A model generated the notes under the pieces. That model was not told the DNA's origin. It searched no databases and saw only the letters and a list, made by a program, of their open reading frames with translations. A stretch of DNA of 64,000 bases from Prosapia bicincta (Eukaryota > Arthropoda > Insecta > Hemiptera > Cercopidae): positions 76,282,271 to 76,346,270 of the forward strand of contig JBAIZL010000001.1 of NCBI GenBank assembly GCA_036971475.1, read 5' to 3'. A program made the translations under genes and the position numbers. Below are positions 1 through 10,204 of this stretch, piece after piece. Every line of letters begins with the position of its first letter. Positions within the stretch are counted from its first letter, which is position 1.

Positions 1-2
1 CT

Positions 3-101
3 GTCAAGCTGCCGACTGCAGAAACCGGTGAAGTGGCTGTAGAGTTGAGCTCAATGTCTAGTCCTGGGGCTGCTCTGCGGACCCAGGCGACTGCAAATTA
101 A
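3..101 (+). CDS. C-terminal end of LINE ORF1 (gag-like), partial
   Basis: An open frame enters from the left edge and stops at TAA 99-101, eight bases before the ORF2 start codon at 110. Two-ORF non-LTR retrotransposons usually place ORF1 (a nucleic-acid-binding gag-like protein) immediately upstream of ORF2, with overlap or a few bases between them. About 32 residues are visible and no zinc knuckle is among them, so the assignment rests on position and frame alone. The rest lies outside the window. Confidence 0.5.
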   Translation, partial: VKLPTAETGEVAVELSSMSSPGAALRTQATAN

Positions 102-109
102 GCAGAACA

Positions 110-3100
110 ATGATCAAGATCCTCCAAGTGAACCTACAGCATAGCAGGGCGGCGAGTGCTGTCGTGTGTAGGATGCTGGACAGGGGAGAGGTGGACTTGG
201 TGCTCATCCAGGAACCATGGATTTCTGGAGGAAAAATATGCGGGCTGGCGACATCTGGAGGTAAGTTGTTGTATGATAAGGACTCCGGTGTTCCCAGGAC
301 GTGTATCCTGGTTAGGAGGGGGTTGTGTGCTTTTGTACTAACGAACTTCTGTTGCAGGGATTTGTTAGCAGTGACGGTGGAGCTGCGGGCGGAGGGGGGG
401 ATGAAGAGGCTGAACCTGGCCACGGCATATCTCCCCTTTGACTGCGCGGGGGCTCTGCCAACACAAGAGCTGAGGAGCCTGGTCGAGCACTGCGAGGCTG
501 TGGATGAGGAGCTGCTGGTGGGTATGGATGCTAACTCCCATCACACTTCGTGGGGTAGTACAGGTACAAACACTAGAGGTGAGGAACTTTTAGCTTATCT
601 TAGCTCTAAGAATCTACTAGTCCTAAATCAGGGGGAAGAGCCGACGTTTGTCACTAGGGCCAGACAGGAGGTCCTGGACATTACGGTGGCATCGAACCAG
701 ATGGCTAGGTATGTACTAAATTGGCATGTGTCGGATGAACCATCTTCTTCTGATCACAGACATATTAGGTATGATATCTCTCTAAATCCAGCCATGCTTC
801 GTCCAACCAGGGATCCAAGAAGAACAGACTGGGACTCCTACAGGAGGGACCTGGGTGTTCGGATTGAGGAGGCTGGATTGGAGTATGGTGGGAGGAGAGA
901 GCTAGAAGACTCTGCCACATTGGTTGGCGAGGCTATAATAGAATCCTTTACCGATAACTGCCCTCTCAGTGAGGGGAGGAAAGTAGGGGATCCGTCATGG
1001 TGGAACAAGAAGCTAGCCAAACTTCGGAAGACCACCAGGAGACTCTTTAATAGAGCAAAAAAGAACGGGGAGTGGGACCTGTATAGGAAAACACTAACCG
1101 AATACAACAGGGCAATTAGAGAAGCGCGCAGGAAGTCCTGGAAGGAGTTTTGTCATGAGATTGATAAAACTCGGGAAGGGGCACGACTGTATAAAGTGCT
1201 CTCTAAGGACCCAGTGAACCCGGTGGGGATGCTAAGAACTCCACTGGGAAATATAACAAAAACAGCAGGGGAAACTGTGGAAGAATTAATCAGGACACAT
1301 TTCCCTTCCAGTACCCTGAGGAAACTTGGGGGAGCAGACACTGAACCGGTTACCAAACTCTCCACAAGACGTGGTAAGAGGGAGGACTGGGAAGTGGCAA
1401 GGAGGATAGTAACTCCACAAAGGGTAAGATGGGCTATTGGCACTTTTAAACCCTACAAATCTCCAGGTCCAGATGGGATCTATCCTGTGCTGCTGCAGCA
1501 GGGAATGGATATGCTGGTGCTGGTACTTACTAAATTATACAGGCTAAGCATTGCTCTAGGGCATGTGCCGGCAGCCTGGAAATCTAGTAAGGTGGTCTTT
1601 ATACCTAAGCCCACCGGTAACCAATCGGAAGGGAAAGGATACAGACCTATCACACTCATGTCCTTTGTTCTCAAGGGACTTGAAAAACTGGTTGATAGGC
1701 ATATTAGGGGGGGGTGCTTTGGCTATCAAACCACTGCATTGGAACCAGTATGCTTACCAACCGGGGAAATCTTGCGAGGGAGCTCTCCATCAAGTGGTTG
1801 GTAGGATTGAGCAAATGATCGCTAAGAAAGGTTGTGCCATAGGTGCCTTCCTCGACATTGAAGGGGCTTTCAATAACCCCTCAGTGGAGACGATGGTAAG
1901 TGGTGCAAGACGTCATGGAGTGGATGCGACCACGTGTGGTTGGATAAGTTCCATGTTAACAAACAGAAGCATTTCTGTAGAGGTGGCAGGGGAGGTCAGA
2001 AGGGCGGAGACAAGTCTGGGCTGTGCACAGGGGGGGGTTCTCTCTCCTCTGTTGTGGTGCCTAGTGGTTGACAACCTTATTGAACTCCTGAATGAACAGG
2101 GGTACTTCTGTCTAGGATATGCGGACGACATAGTTGTCCTGATCCTGGGCAGATTCCCTGATACAGTCCTTGAGGTAATCAGAAATCCTCTACGACTGAT
2201 TGAAGAGTGGTGTAAAAAGGAGAACCTTAGGGTAAATCCAAAAAAGACTGCTCTCATTAACTTCACCAGACAGCGAAAAGATCTGACGACCAGGATGCCC
2301 CGCTTGTTTGGTGAATACCTTGAGTTTGTGGGGGAGGTGAAGTACCTGGGAGTTACTCTGGACAGGAAACTCACCTGGAATCCACATCTTGAGAGGACAG
2401 TTAACAGGGCCAAAAGGGCACTGATGACTGTGAGAAGAATGGTGGGTAAGAAATGGGGACTGAAGCCATCAATGATGCACTGGATGTATCTGAGGGTGAT
2501 AAGACCTATGATTACCTATGGAGCTCTGGTGTGGTGGACAAAGGCCAACCAGGCACAGACAAGAGCTAAACTGAGCTCTATCCAGAGATTGGCCTGTCTG
2601 TGCACACTGGGAGCGATGTCAACTACACCAGGTGCAGCAATGGAAGTAATGCTTAACCTCCCTCCCCTTGAGCTTGTCCTTAGGGGAGAGGCGAGGCTAG
2701 CGGCATGGAGATTGCGCAACTCGAGCAACTGGGCTAACCTCCCAGATGTCTCGGGACATATGAGTATCGAGTGCGTGGTCAAAGAACCCGTCTTGGAAAT
2801 GGGCAGCGACCACATTACTCGAATGTTTGCACCTGACCAGGTCCACCAAACTGTGATGGAATGGTCAGGGACATTAACATCGGGAGCTCAGATCTGGTAC
2901 ACAGATGGCTCCAAGATGGACTTCGGCACTGGAGCGGGGGTGTATTGTAAAAACCCAAGGGTAGAACTAGTTTTTTCCTTGGGGAGGCATACCTCTGTCT
3001 TTCAGGCCGAAGTATATGCTATAAATGCCTGTCTGGGAGAGATAGCGAGAAGGGAAACACATGGGGCCCGGATTGCTATTTTCTCCGACAGTCAGGCAGC

Positions 3101-3725
3101 AATTAAGGCACTAAACGGACACGTGGTCACCTCGGCCATAGTCAGGGAGTGCCTAATTAACCTACAAGCTCTGGCAAGGCACAATCAAGTCAAGATTGGT
3201 TGGGTGCCAGGGCATAGGGGAATACTTGGAAATGAAGCCGCAGATGCGCTGGCCAGGGAGGGGTCCTCGACTCCCCTGATTGGACCGGAACCTGCGGTGG
3301 GTATTTCCAAATCCATGGTCAGGATGACAGTGCGAAGGTGGATGGCTGAAAGACACTGTGAGCACTGGATCAGGGCCGAAGGGATGAGGCACAGTAAGCT
3401 AACCCTTAGGAGACCTTCCTTGGGGCTGCAGAAGAGTCTCATCTATCTGTCTAGGCAGGAATTAAGGATAGCCACAGGACTACTCACGGGACACTGTGGA
3501 CTAAGGAAACATTTGCATAAAATGGGTATCTACAAGGATGAACCAGTGTGCAGATTGTGCGGGCAGGAACAGGAGACTGCCACACACATTATTTACAGAT
3601 GTGGAGTACTTGCTGAGAGGCGCTTCAACCTCTTTGGTGATGGAACGGCTTTGGTGGATGCTGAAGGTAAAACTCTAGTCAGGAAACTCCTAAACCTGGT
3701 AAGAGGGAAGGGGTTATTTGACTAG
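110..3725 (+). pseudogene. LINE ORF2: endonuclease, reverse transcriptase, RNase H; broken by +1 frameshift
   Basis: ATG at 110 opens a 564-codon frame. The N-terminal ~225 residues are an APE-type endonuclease, with QEPW near residue 36, a GMDANSHH motif and a SSSDHR motif as the catalytic landmarks. RT motifs begin with KSPGPDG (nt ~1460). Reading then continues in the next frame: FLDIEGAF (motif A), CAQGGVLSP, the catalytic YADD at about 2117-2128, and KYLGVTLD. RNase H follows (TDGSKMD, QAEVYA, SDSQAA and GHRGILGNEAAD, nt 2900-3250), then a cysteine/histidine knuckle (CRLCGQ to HIIYRC, ~3545-3600). The frame changes in the 8-G run at 1707-1714; frame arithmetic fits one extra base. All catalytic motifs on both sides are intact, so the break is recent or a homopolymer error. 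Confidence 0.9.
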
Positions 3726-3791
3726 ATCAGGGAGGTAAGTACAATATACCTTAAGGTAGCAGTGCTTCGGGCAATTCAAACCCGCTCCCAA

Positions 3792-3794
<3 letters not shown>

Positions 3795-3822
<28 letters not shown>
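3795..3822 (+). other. Poly(A) tail of the LINE
   Basis: A run of 28 A follows the ORF2 stop codon by about 70 bases and marks the 3' end of the retrotransposed copy. The sequence beyond it is AT-rich flank with different character. Confidence 0.85.
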
Positions 3823-3825
<3 letters not shown>

Positions 3826-3954
3826 CTACAAAGCGAAAGTTATGAAGAGAAATTATATTAAAATCGTCCTAAACTTTGAATATTGACTACTATTAGTTTT
3901 TCATACATGTAACCACAATTTGCTCTTTAAATATGAGAAATGTCGCACCTACCA

Positions 3955-4260
3955 TATTACAGGAGTGGCCTCCATTTGTGATTGCCTAAGTAAAGTAAGG
4001 AATAGCTAAATTAAACGATTGAATTCCATTTGAGGTTTCCTATATAAATTAAGCAATAAATACAGCAAATGAGTGGCCTCCATTTGAGATATCCTACGTA
4101 AAGTTAGCACCTGCTAAATTAAACGAGTGGCCTTCATTTGATGTCTTCTACTTAAATTAAGCAATAACTATAGCAAACGAGTGGCCTCCATTTGAGATTT
4201 CCTATGTAAAGTAAGCAATAGCTAAATTAAACGTGTGTGCTCCATTTGATGTTTCCTTTG
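3955..4260 (+). repeat. Degenerate ~54-bp tandem repeat, about six copies
   Basis: The phrase gagtggcctccatttga recurs with small changes near 3962, 4017, 4070, 4123, 4180 and 4231, separated by AT-rich segments resembling aagtaagcaatagctaaatt. No open frame follows the period. Confidence 0.7.
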
Positions 4261-4353
4261 TACAAATATCTTTGAGCTTAGCTTGTGAGGCTATGTTAAA
4301 AACAAATAAAAAAATTAAAACATACACAATACTCACAAATTAAACATTTATTT

Positions 4354-4396
4354 ACTCATACGCGTTTCAGTGACAAAGTCATCATCATCAGTAAGT
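4354..4396 (-). ncRNA. Hammerhead-like ribozyme in a solo PLE-type terminal repeat
   Basis: On the minus strand the core CTGATGA (4391-4385) is followed by a stem II region, GAAA, a palindromic stem III (ACGCGT) and an NUH site (GTA). Stem I pairs ACUUA with UGAGU, with one U-G pair. The surrounding ~150 bp (4255-4440) is nearly repeated at 44195-44330 and, inverted, at 44985-45105. Penelope-like elements are known to carry hammerheads in their terminal repeats. Stem II has two unpaired bases before GAAA, so activity is uncertain. Confidence 0.6.
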
Positions 4397-4439
4397 GTTA
4401 CTACTACAAACTCTAACTTACAACTATGGTTTGCTTCAT

Positions 4440-5628
4440 TTGAAAAACAATTCCCCTTGTTTGCAAAAATGTTTTAAGTAACTCATGTGAAACTGAAAAA
4501 ATTACAAATAATTCAATGTGTTTCAAGTATTATCAAGAAATGTGTTTGAAATTTTCTCAAAAACACTTTTATTTTTATGGCCACCGGTATTTCGTAAAAC
4601 TCTACAATAACTGAGACAATCGCATTGATATCGAGAGCAATATTTCTGGTTCTAATAGCTGTCACGAGATGGCGCTAGTAAAGGGAGAACGTCTCGTCTC
4701 CATCACTTACCTTGCAGTAGGTAGGCACAAACAAAGTGAAGTGAACGCAGGAGAATGGCACGTGGGTACATACTAGGCACGCCGCATCGCACACCCTCAC
4801 GCACCGCTCTCGCACAACCAACTGCTACCGGGCTTTACAATGCGCCGCCTCCACGCTGGCGCGCATGACTGCTTCCCTATGTCCGTCCGGCAGGAAGCTC
4901 CCGATAGTTTTACCAGACAATATAAATGTTAATAACGTTGCTAATATTTCTGCGACACATCTTGTGACGTTTGACCCCAAAGAAAGAAGGGCTAAAAGGT
5001 TTTTTATTACACTGTGTGCGAAACGTTGCTGAAGCCTATATATCGCGCTATATGTCTGCGACATACTGACCAACTGTCCGTGAATTTGTTGCTTACGCTC
5101 TACAGAATAATATAAACAGCTGTTTGATAAAAAAAGCGAATCGATCGATTAGTAGATATGTTATAAGTAAAGGAAATCGCTCCTCAATCAAATAATCAGC
5201 TGGCGTTGTTCTTTTTTCATTATGAAAATGTCAATTAAAAATAAACATAACCAAATGCAATTAAATTTAAATGACAAATAATTTAATTATTGTAATTTCT
5301 TACTATAAATTAAAATCTGTTTCCCTTTTAATAAAACATTTAAAAGTGTTGTATTGGCGTCCTTTTAACTCTCATAAAAGTCACATGACCTGGAAAAACT
5401 ATTTATTTAGAGAAACGTTTATGTCGCCATTTTAAACATTTCTAGCAAACCCCAATTCATAGTGGCATTACGTTATTGAGACATAAATAACATCTGCATT
5501 AAATCCTAATTTCAATTTTTTTTAAATCTGAATCTCAACTCTGAGATCAATAGAACTTTTGAGTCGAATATCCTTTCATTTTTGAGTCAAAACCTGTCTG
5601 CTTTTGCTGTGGTTAGTTTTAGCTCACA

Positions 5629-5631
<3 letters not shown>
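4440..5631. other. AT-rich flank without a recognised gene
   Basis: This stretch holds only short chance frames. A somewhat GC-richer patch lies near 4640-5070, but I see no domain, splice pattern or RNA gene that I can support. Confidence 0.5.

Positions 5632-5679
<48 letters not shown>
5632..5679. repeat. (TA)n microsatellite, left bracket of foldback
   Basis: About 46 bases of alternating AT. It forms the left border of the inverted repeat 5706-5870, whose right border is another (TA)n tract. Confidence 0.9.
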
Positions 5680-5683
<4 letters not shown>

Positions 5684-5705
5684 TTAAATACGTTTTCTTG
5701 TTTAA

Positions 5706-5863
5706 TAATTTAAAACAACACAGGTTATTCAAATACAAGAATATTTATTATTTTAAATCCAAAGCTTTTCGTTGGCAAACAGTACCAACATCATCAGGAA
5801 TGAAAATTACAATCTTCAGGATTTAAAATAATAAATATTCTTGTATTTGAATAACCTGTGTTG

Positions 5864-5870
<7 letters not shown>
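5706..5870. repeat. Foldback (inverted repeat) carrying a hammerhead-like motif, bracketed by (TA)n
   Basis: The left arm (about 5706-5760) and right arm (about 5819-5870) are near-perfect reverse complements containing ggttattcaaatacaagaat and its complement. The 58-base centre contains the hammerhead-like core. (TA)n tracts lie immediately outside both arms. This resembles the inverted terminal-repeat arrangement of Penelope-like elements with the coding part lost. Confidence 0.75.
5757..5801 (-). ncRNA. Hammerhead-like ribozyme with well-formed stems
   Basis: Minus strand: stem I AUUC/GGAU (one U-G pair), core CTGATGA (5797-5791), stem II GUUGG/CCAAC, GAAA, palindromic stem III AAGCUU, and UUU as the cleavage triplet. 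The only departure is one unpaired U at the base of stem II. Closely related copies occur at 8211-8255 and 8389-8433. Confidence 0.7.

Positions 5871-5938
<68 letters not shown>
5869..5938. repeat. (TA)n(GT)n microsatellite, right bracket of foldback
   Basis: Alternating AT changes to GT near 5926. It directly abuts the right arm of the 5706-5870 foldback. Confidence 0.9.
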
Positions 5939-5939
5939 A

Positions 5940-6420
5940 CAATGTTTCAATCGTTAATAAAATACGTTTTGATTGACCAATCAAGTTCAAATAAATTTTT
6001 TCAAACCTGTTGTAATTGACAATTGATGTTAACAGAGTTTTTTCAAATATTTATTCATTAATTTAAATTTTAAAAAACTGATGTCACGGGTCGGATTCGA
6101 AATGAGTGACTATATTTTTGAAATGCTGCACATTGGCACTGAAGCTAATTTCCAATAGCTAGAAACCTATTACTTATGGAAGTATATGCTATAAGAGAAA
6201 TGTTCCTTGCAATAGTGAAGCAAGGCCATTGCTAGAGGTGGATAGAATGAGAGGTTATAGACCACCACCAGCTTCGTAAATTAGAAACAAAAAAAGAAGG
6301 CGATAAATATTAACAAATAAAAATAATAGTCCAACACCATATATTTTACAAAGAGGAAAATGGAAAATTGCAAGGAAATTCGTTTTCTATTTTACTACTT
6401 TATATTGTGATTCTGTCATA
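5940..6420 (+). repeat. Dispersed repeat, copy 1 (copy 2 at about 48890-49420)
   Basis: Shared landmarks in the same order include aatacgttt near the start, caatcaagt, a tttcaaatatttat segment, a ttcgaa segment, ggcactgaa, an atgaaaataatagtccaa-like segment and gaaaatggaaaat. Divergence is moderate. The ttcgaa part resembles a tRNA B box, so a SINE origin is possible but unproven. Confidence 0.6.
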
Positions 6421-6648
6421 TGTATATAGATATTTATAGTAATTTTAATTACGAAATAAAAAGAAACTAAAATAAAATTTTCGTTGTCTACCTCAGTAGT
6501 AATTGACTTTAAAAATTATTTTTTACATTACTTGTTACTTAGTGAATAGTTCAAAAAGACTAATGCTTGACAGGTATTTAAACTTGAAAATACGAGTATA
6601 ACCTGAACGTAGAAAACGTATGAACTGATAACTTTTTATAAAACTGGG

Positions 6649-6649
<1 letters not shown>

Positions 6650-6709
<60 letters not shown>
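6650..6709. repeat. (TA)n microsatellite
   Basis: Alternating AT that borders the left arm of the next inverted repeat (6709-6936). Confidence 0.9.
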
Positions 6710-6712
<3 letters not shown>

Positions 6713-6936
6713 TGATTTGAGTTATTTTGCATTCGAGGCATACATTTTTATTTTTTGTAACAAAATACATCCTAACCGATACTTTTAAAATATACAAAAT
6801 TTTTAAAAAAATTACTATCACTATGTTAAACTTCTTAATTTAGTATCTACTTTAAAATTATCGATTAGGATGTATTTTGTTACAAAAAATAAAAAGTTAT
6901 GGCTTAAACGCAAAATACCTCAAATCACACTATATA
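6706..6936. repeat. Inverted repeat bracketed by (TA)n
   Basis: The arm 6709-6780 (including ttttttgtaacaaaatacat) is matched in reverse complement by 6860-6936, with an AT-rich loop of about 80 bases. Outer borders are (TA)n at 6650-6709 and a (TA)n-rich region from about 6930. No protein is encoded. Confidence 0.7.
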
Positions 6937-6977
6937 TACATGTGTGTGTGTATATTTTTGTGCACTGTAATTTTTTA

Positions 6978-7315
<338 letters not shown>

Positions 7316-7330
7316 TCTATATATATCACG

Positions 7331-7918
7331 TACACTTTAATGTACTTAAACAAGAATATTAATCGGTGTATATTCAAGTCTACTTTCGAGGACTTTAATT
7401 ATGTGTCCTCATTTCGAGCATCATATGAGACTAAGGGCTTCTTGTAGTTGCCAGGTGTGTGGGGTTTTCATTGTCATGAGGAATACCAGCACTGATCTAT
7501 TTTCGGTTTCACTGCACTGTGGGAAAGTTTTAGTTTGTCTTGGGATTAATTTTATCTAATTTTTTATCATTTTTATTAAATAATTTATATATTCATATTT
7601 TATTTGTATTTGTTCGTTACCATATTATCTTTGTGTTTATAAATTTGTAGTGCTTCCCTGATTGTCATTTTGAGGCCTTTTGGTACTTTTTTTATTAAAT
7701 GTATTTTTTCTAATGTGGAGAACGTATGGTTAATTTTGATGACGTGATGGCTAAGTTTAAATTGTATGTGTTTGGTTTGATATATGCTTGAGGTGCTCTT
7801 TATATCTTTCTTGATTTTTTTTTTTTTTGGTCAATGTATAATTTGTTACAGTCTAAGCATTCGGTTTTATATATTACGTACGGTATATTAGATTCTTCTG
7901 TAAGTACATTAAAGTGTA
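7331..7918 (-). pseudogene. Decayed Penelope-like element fragment, GIY-YIG endonuclease end
   Basis: Minus-strand translation of about 7560-7900 shows disjointed pieces typical of the PLE C-terminal endonuclease: TECLDCNKLYID (the YIG-type strand, with the usual G as D), SHHVIKINHTFSTLEK, KVPKGLKMTIREALQIYKH. The last piece contains the catalytic-type Glu (REAL). Frameshifts separate them. A perfect 18-bp inverted repeat (7331-7348 and 7901-7918) encloses the fragment, just inside two microsatellites (to 7312 and from 7956). It is a different family from the other PLEs in the window. Confidence 0.65.
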
Positions 7919-7954
7919 AGGGGCGAGTGAATGAAAGAAAATAGTATTGCAAAG

Positions 7955-8127
<173 letters not shown>

Positions 8128-8210
8128 ATATCAAATATGTTTTCCTGTTAGAATTATTTTTAAGATTAAATAATATACACTAATTACAGTAATAATTTAT
8201 TGAATAATAC

Positions 8211-8255
8211 ACTCAAAGCTTTTCGTTGGTTGAGATAACCAACATCCTCAGGAAT
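8211..8255 (-). ncRNA. Hammerhead-like ribozyme, left arm of foldback
   Basis: Minus strand: stem I AUUC/GAGU (one U-G pair), core CTGAGGA (core position 7 tolerates change), stem II GUUGG/CCAAC, GAAA, palindromic stem III AAGCUU, cleavage triplet UUU. Confidence 0.65.
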
Positions 8256-8388
8256 TACAATATTAATGACAAAAGAACTGTCTAACAAATATGAAGCTAC
8301 TAGATAAAGCATTACAATGCTAAAGCTAATGCTTTATCTAGTAGCTTCATATTTGTTAGACAGTTCTTTTATCATTCTTAGTATTGTA

Positions 8389-8433
8389 ATTCCTGAGGAT
8401 GTTGGTAAAGTCAACCAACGAAAAGCTTTGAGT
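8389..8433 (+). ncRNA. Hammerhead-like ribozyme, right arm of foldback
   Basis: Plus-strand counterpart of the copy at 8211-8255, with the same core, stem II pairing, GAAA, AAGCUU palindrome and stem I AUUC/GAGU. The stem II loop differs from the left copy while the stems are conserved. Confidence 0.65.
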
Positions 8434-8479
8434 GTATTATTCAATAAATTATTCCTGTAATTAGTGTATATTATTTAAT

Positions 8480-8481
<2 letters not shown>

Positions 8482-8520
<39 letters not shown>

Positions 8521-8631
8521 CATATATATATCGCATATATATATATATATATATATCGCAATATGTATTCTTGTGTATTAATAAAGAACTAGGTCAAACA
8601 AGAACTTTTGACTTAGTTCTTTATATATATA

Positions 8632-8705
<74 letters not shown>
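8482..8705. repeat. (TA)n tracts around a short unique segment
   Basis: Two (TA)n tracts (about 8482-8571 and 8623-8705) surround about 50 bases that contain a small inverted repeat (agaactaggtcaa and ttgacttagttct). Confidence 0.85.
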
Positions 8706-8709
<4 letters not shown>

Positions 8710-9452
8710 GGACACATTCAATTCAATAATTCTTAAGTTGACGTTAGTAAACTTAATTTTATTTTTTAACCTATCCTAACTGCATACTTTATACCTAGCC
8801 TATATTTGATTACACTTTTTTAATTTTATTTAAATAGTGCGTCATATAGTCTACTGAAGCATTGCTTGCTAAAGTAGGCCTATCGTGCTCCTAATATCAG
8901 ATTATGTGTATATACGATGATTAATGTACGCTTTAAACGTTATTTATAATTTCCTATATTTAAAATGTACACACCTTATTTCTAAAACTGTATAAAACAA
9001 CTGTGGCGTAATATTTTACATAAATAAATGCTATACCACAAATAACTTTTTTTTCTTTTATTTAAAACATTAGAGGTTTTTAATATAAGAAAAACGTTAT
9101 ATGTGGCACAGAAGTTACCTTATTTCTGTTAAAAATGTATTTTTTAGAGGAACATCTAAAACGGAAAATACTGATATTTTTAATAGTTGTCTGTCCAATA
9201 TTTATCAAGTAATTTCAATAAACTATAATTCCATACCAGACGAGGGAAACCTTTAACAGATGACTAAATCAGATGTTTATAAACTGAAATGCACCTGAGT
9301 CGATTATTTGAGCACGTTATAAGTAATGTCGATCTTTGCCATTACAACAAGGTTAGGTTGGATATAGCATTGTTTATAAATCTCTTGTGGGAAAGTTAGG
9401 TATTGTTTTGCAACTTAATTCCTTATAAGTTTGATATGAACGCATTATGCAC

Positions 9453-9496
<44 letters not shown>

Positions 9497-10200
9497 GAAA
9501 GCAACAAAGTCAAACAAAACATGCAGCGTCCGATACAATGTTGCTTAGGGGTAACAAATCCGCGATTTCCTGTTTTCATATTTCAACACAAGAACCAGGT
9601 CACGCGACAGACGTTGTTTATTTCGTTTCCATGACAACCGGCGATAACTATCTATTCTTGTTTTGAAATATACTCCCAGATATTTGTCAGATAGCTTCAG
9701 CGTAAAGAATGAGTCTTTGCCATTATTCACTTGTGACAAAAACGAGAGATTTAATAGAAAGAAACAATACAGCACTACTATACATTGTAAATTATATGAC
9801 ATAAAAAACTTGCGCCTTTATTAAAGGGAAGGTTGCACGCAACCCGTCAAGTTACAGCCGTGAAGCGCCAAAATTATGTTGGGCTCAATATTCACAAAAC
9901 TAGTAAGGTAGCGCTACAGGCGATGAATTTGCCAACTATCTGCCTATCTCACATTCACTACCACCCATGTAAGCTACTTAACAGACTCTATTTTTTCCTT
10001 GAACTTGTTTTCCTATCCCAGTAATACTGGATTAAACATATAACTAGTATCATATTTTTACCAACTTAGGTGTTCTGAAAGGAAGACACTGTAATAAGTT
10101 CACCTAATTTCCTCTTTTTTTAGTTTAAAGGCGGTCAGCCAGTGCGAATATTGTAGCCTAGAAGGGCAAAGGCAGTACTTTACGATTATCAATATTAATG
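8706..10200. other. AT-rich region without a supported gene; (CA)n at 9459-9494
   Basis: Only short chance frames are present. A (CA)n microsatellite of about 36 bases lies at 9459-9494. No domain, splice structure or RNA fold was recognised. Confidence 0.6.
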
Positions 10201-10204
10201 TAAC

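Larger units (their letters stand above)
1..3822 (+). mobile_element. Non-LTR retrotransposon (LINE), I/R1/LOA-like group, 5' end outside window
   Basis: The order is ORF1 end, ORF2 (apurinic-type endonuclease, reverse transcriptase, RNase H, CCHC-like knuckle), a 3' UTR of about 70 bp and a 28-base A tract at 3795-3822. An APE-type endonuclease plus an RNase H domain downstream of the RT is known in the I, R1 and LOA groups of arthropod LINEs. The ORF2 N-terminus looks most like LOA-type elements, but I cannot run a phylogeny. Target-site duplications cannot be judged because the 5' end is missing. A single frameshift at 1707-1714 means this copy is not autonomous unless that is a sequencing error. 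Confidence 0.9.
8145..8481. repeat. Long foldback with two opposed hammerhead-like motifs, bracketed by microsatellites
   Basis: The arms of about 150 bp (8163-8313 and 8325-8481) are reverse complements with few differences, around a centre near 8319. Each arm carries one hammerhead-like motif, on opposite strands. The borders are (TA)n(TG)n on the left and (TA)n on the right. This fits two opposed PLE terminal repeats with the coding part absent. Confidence 0.8.
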
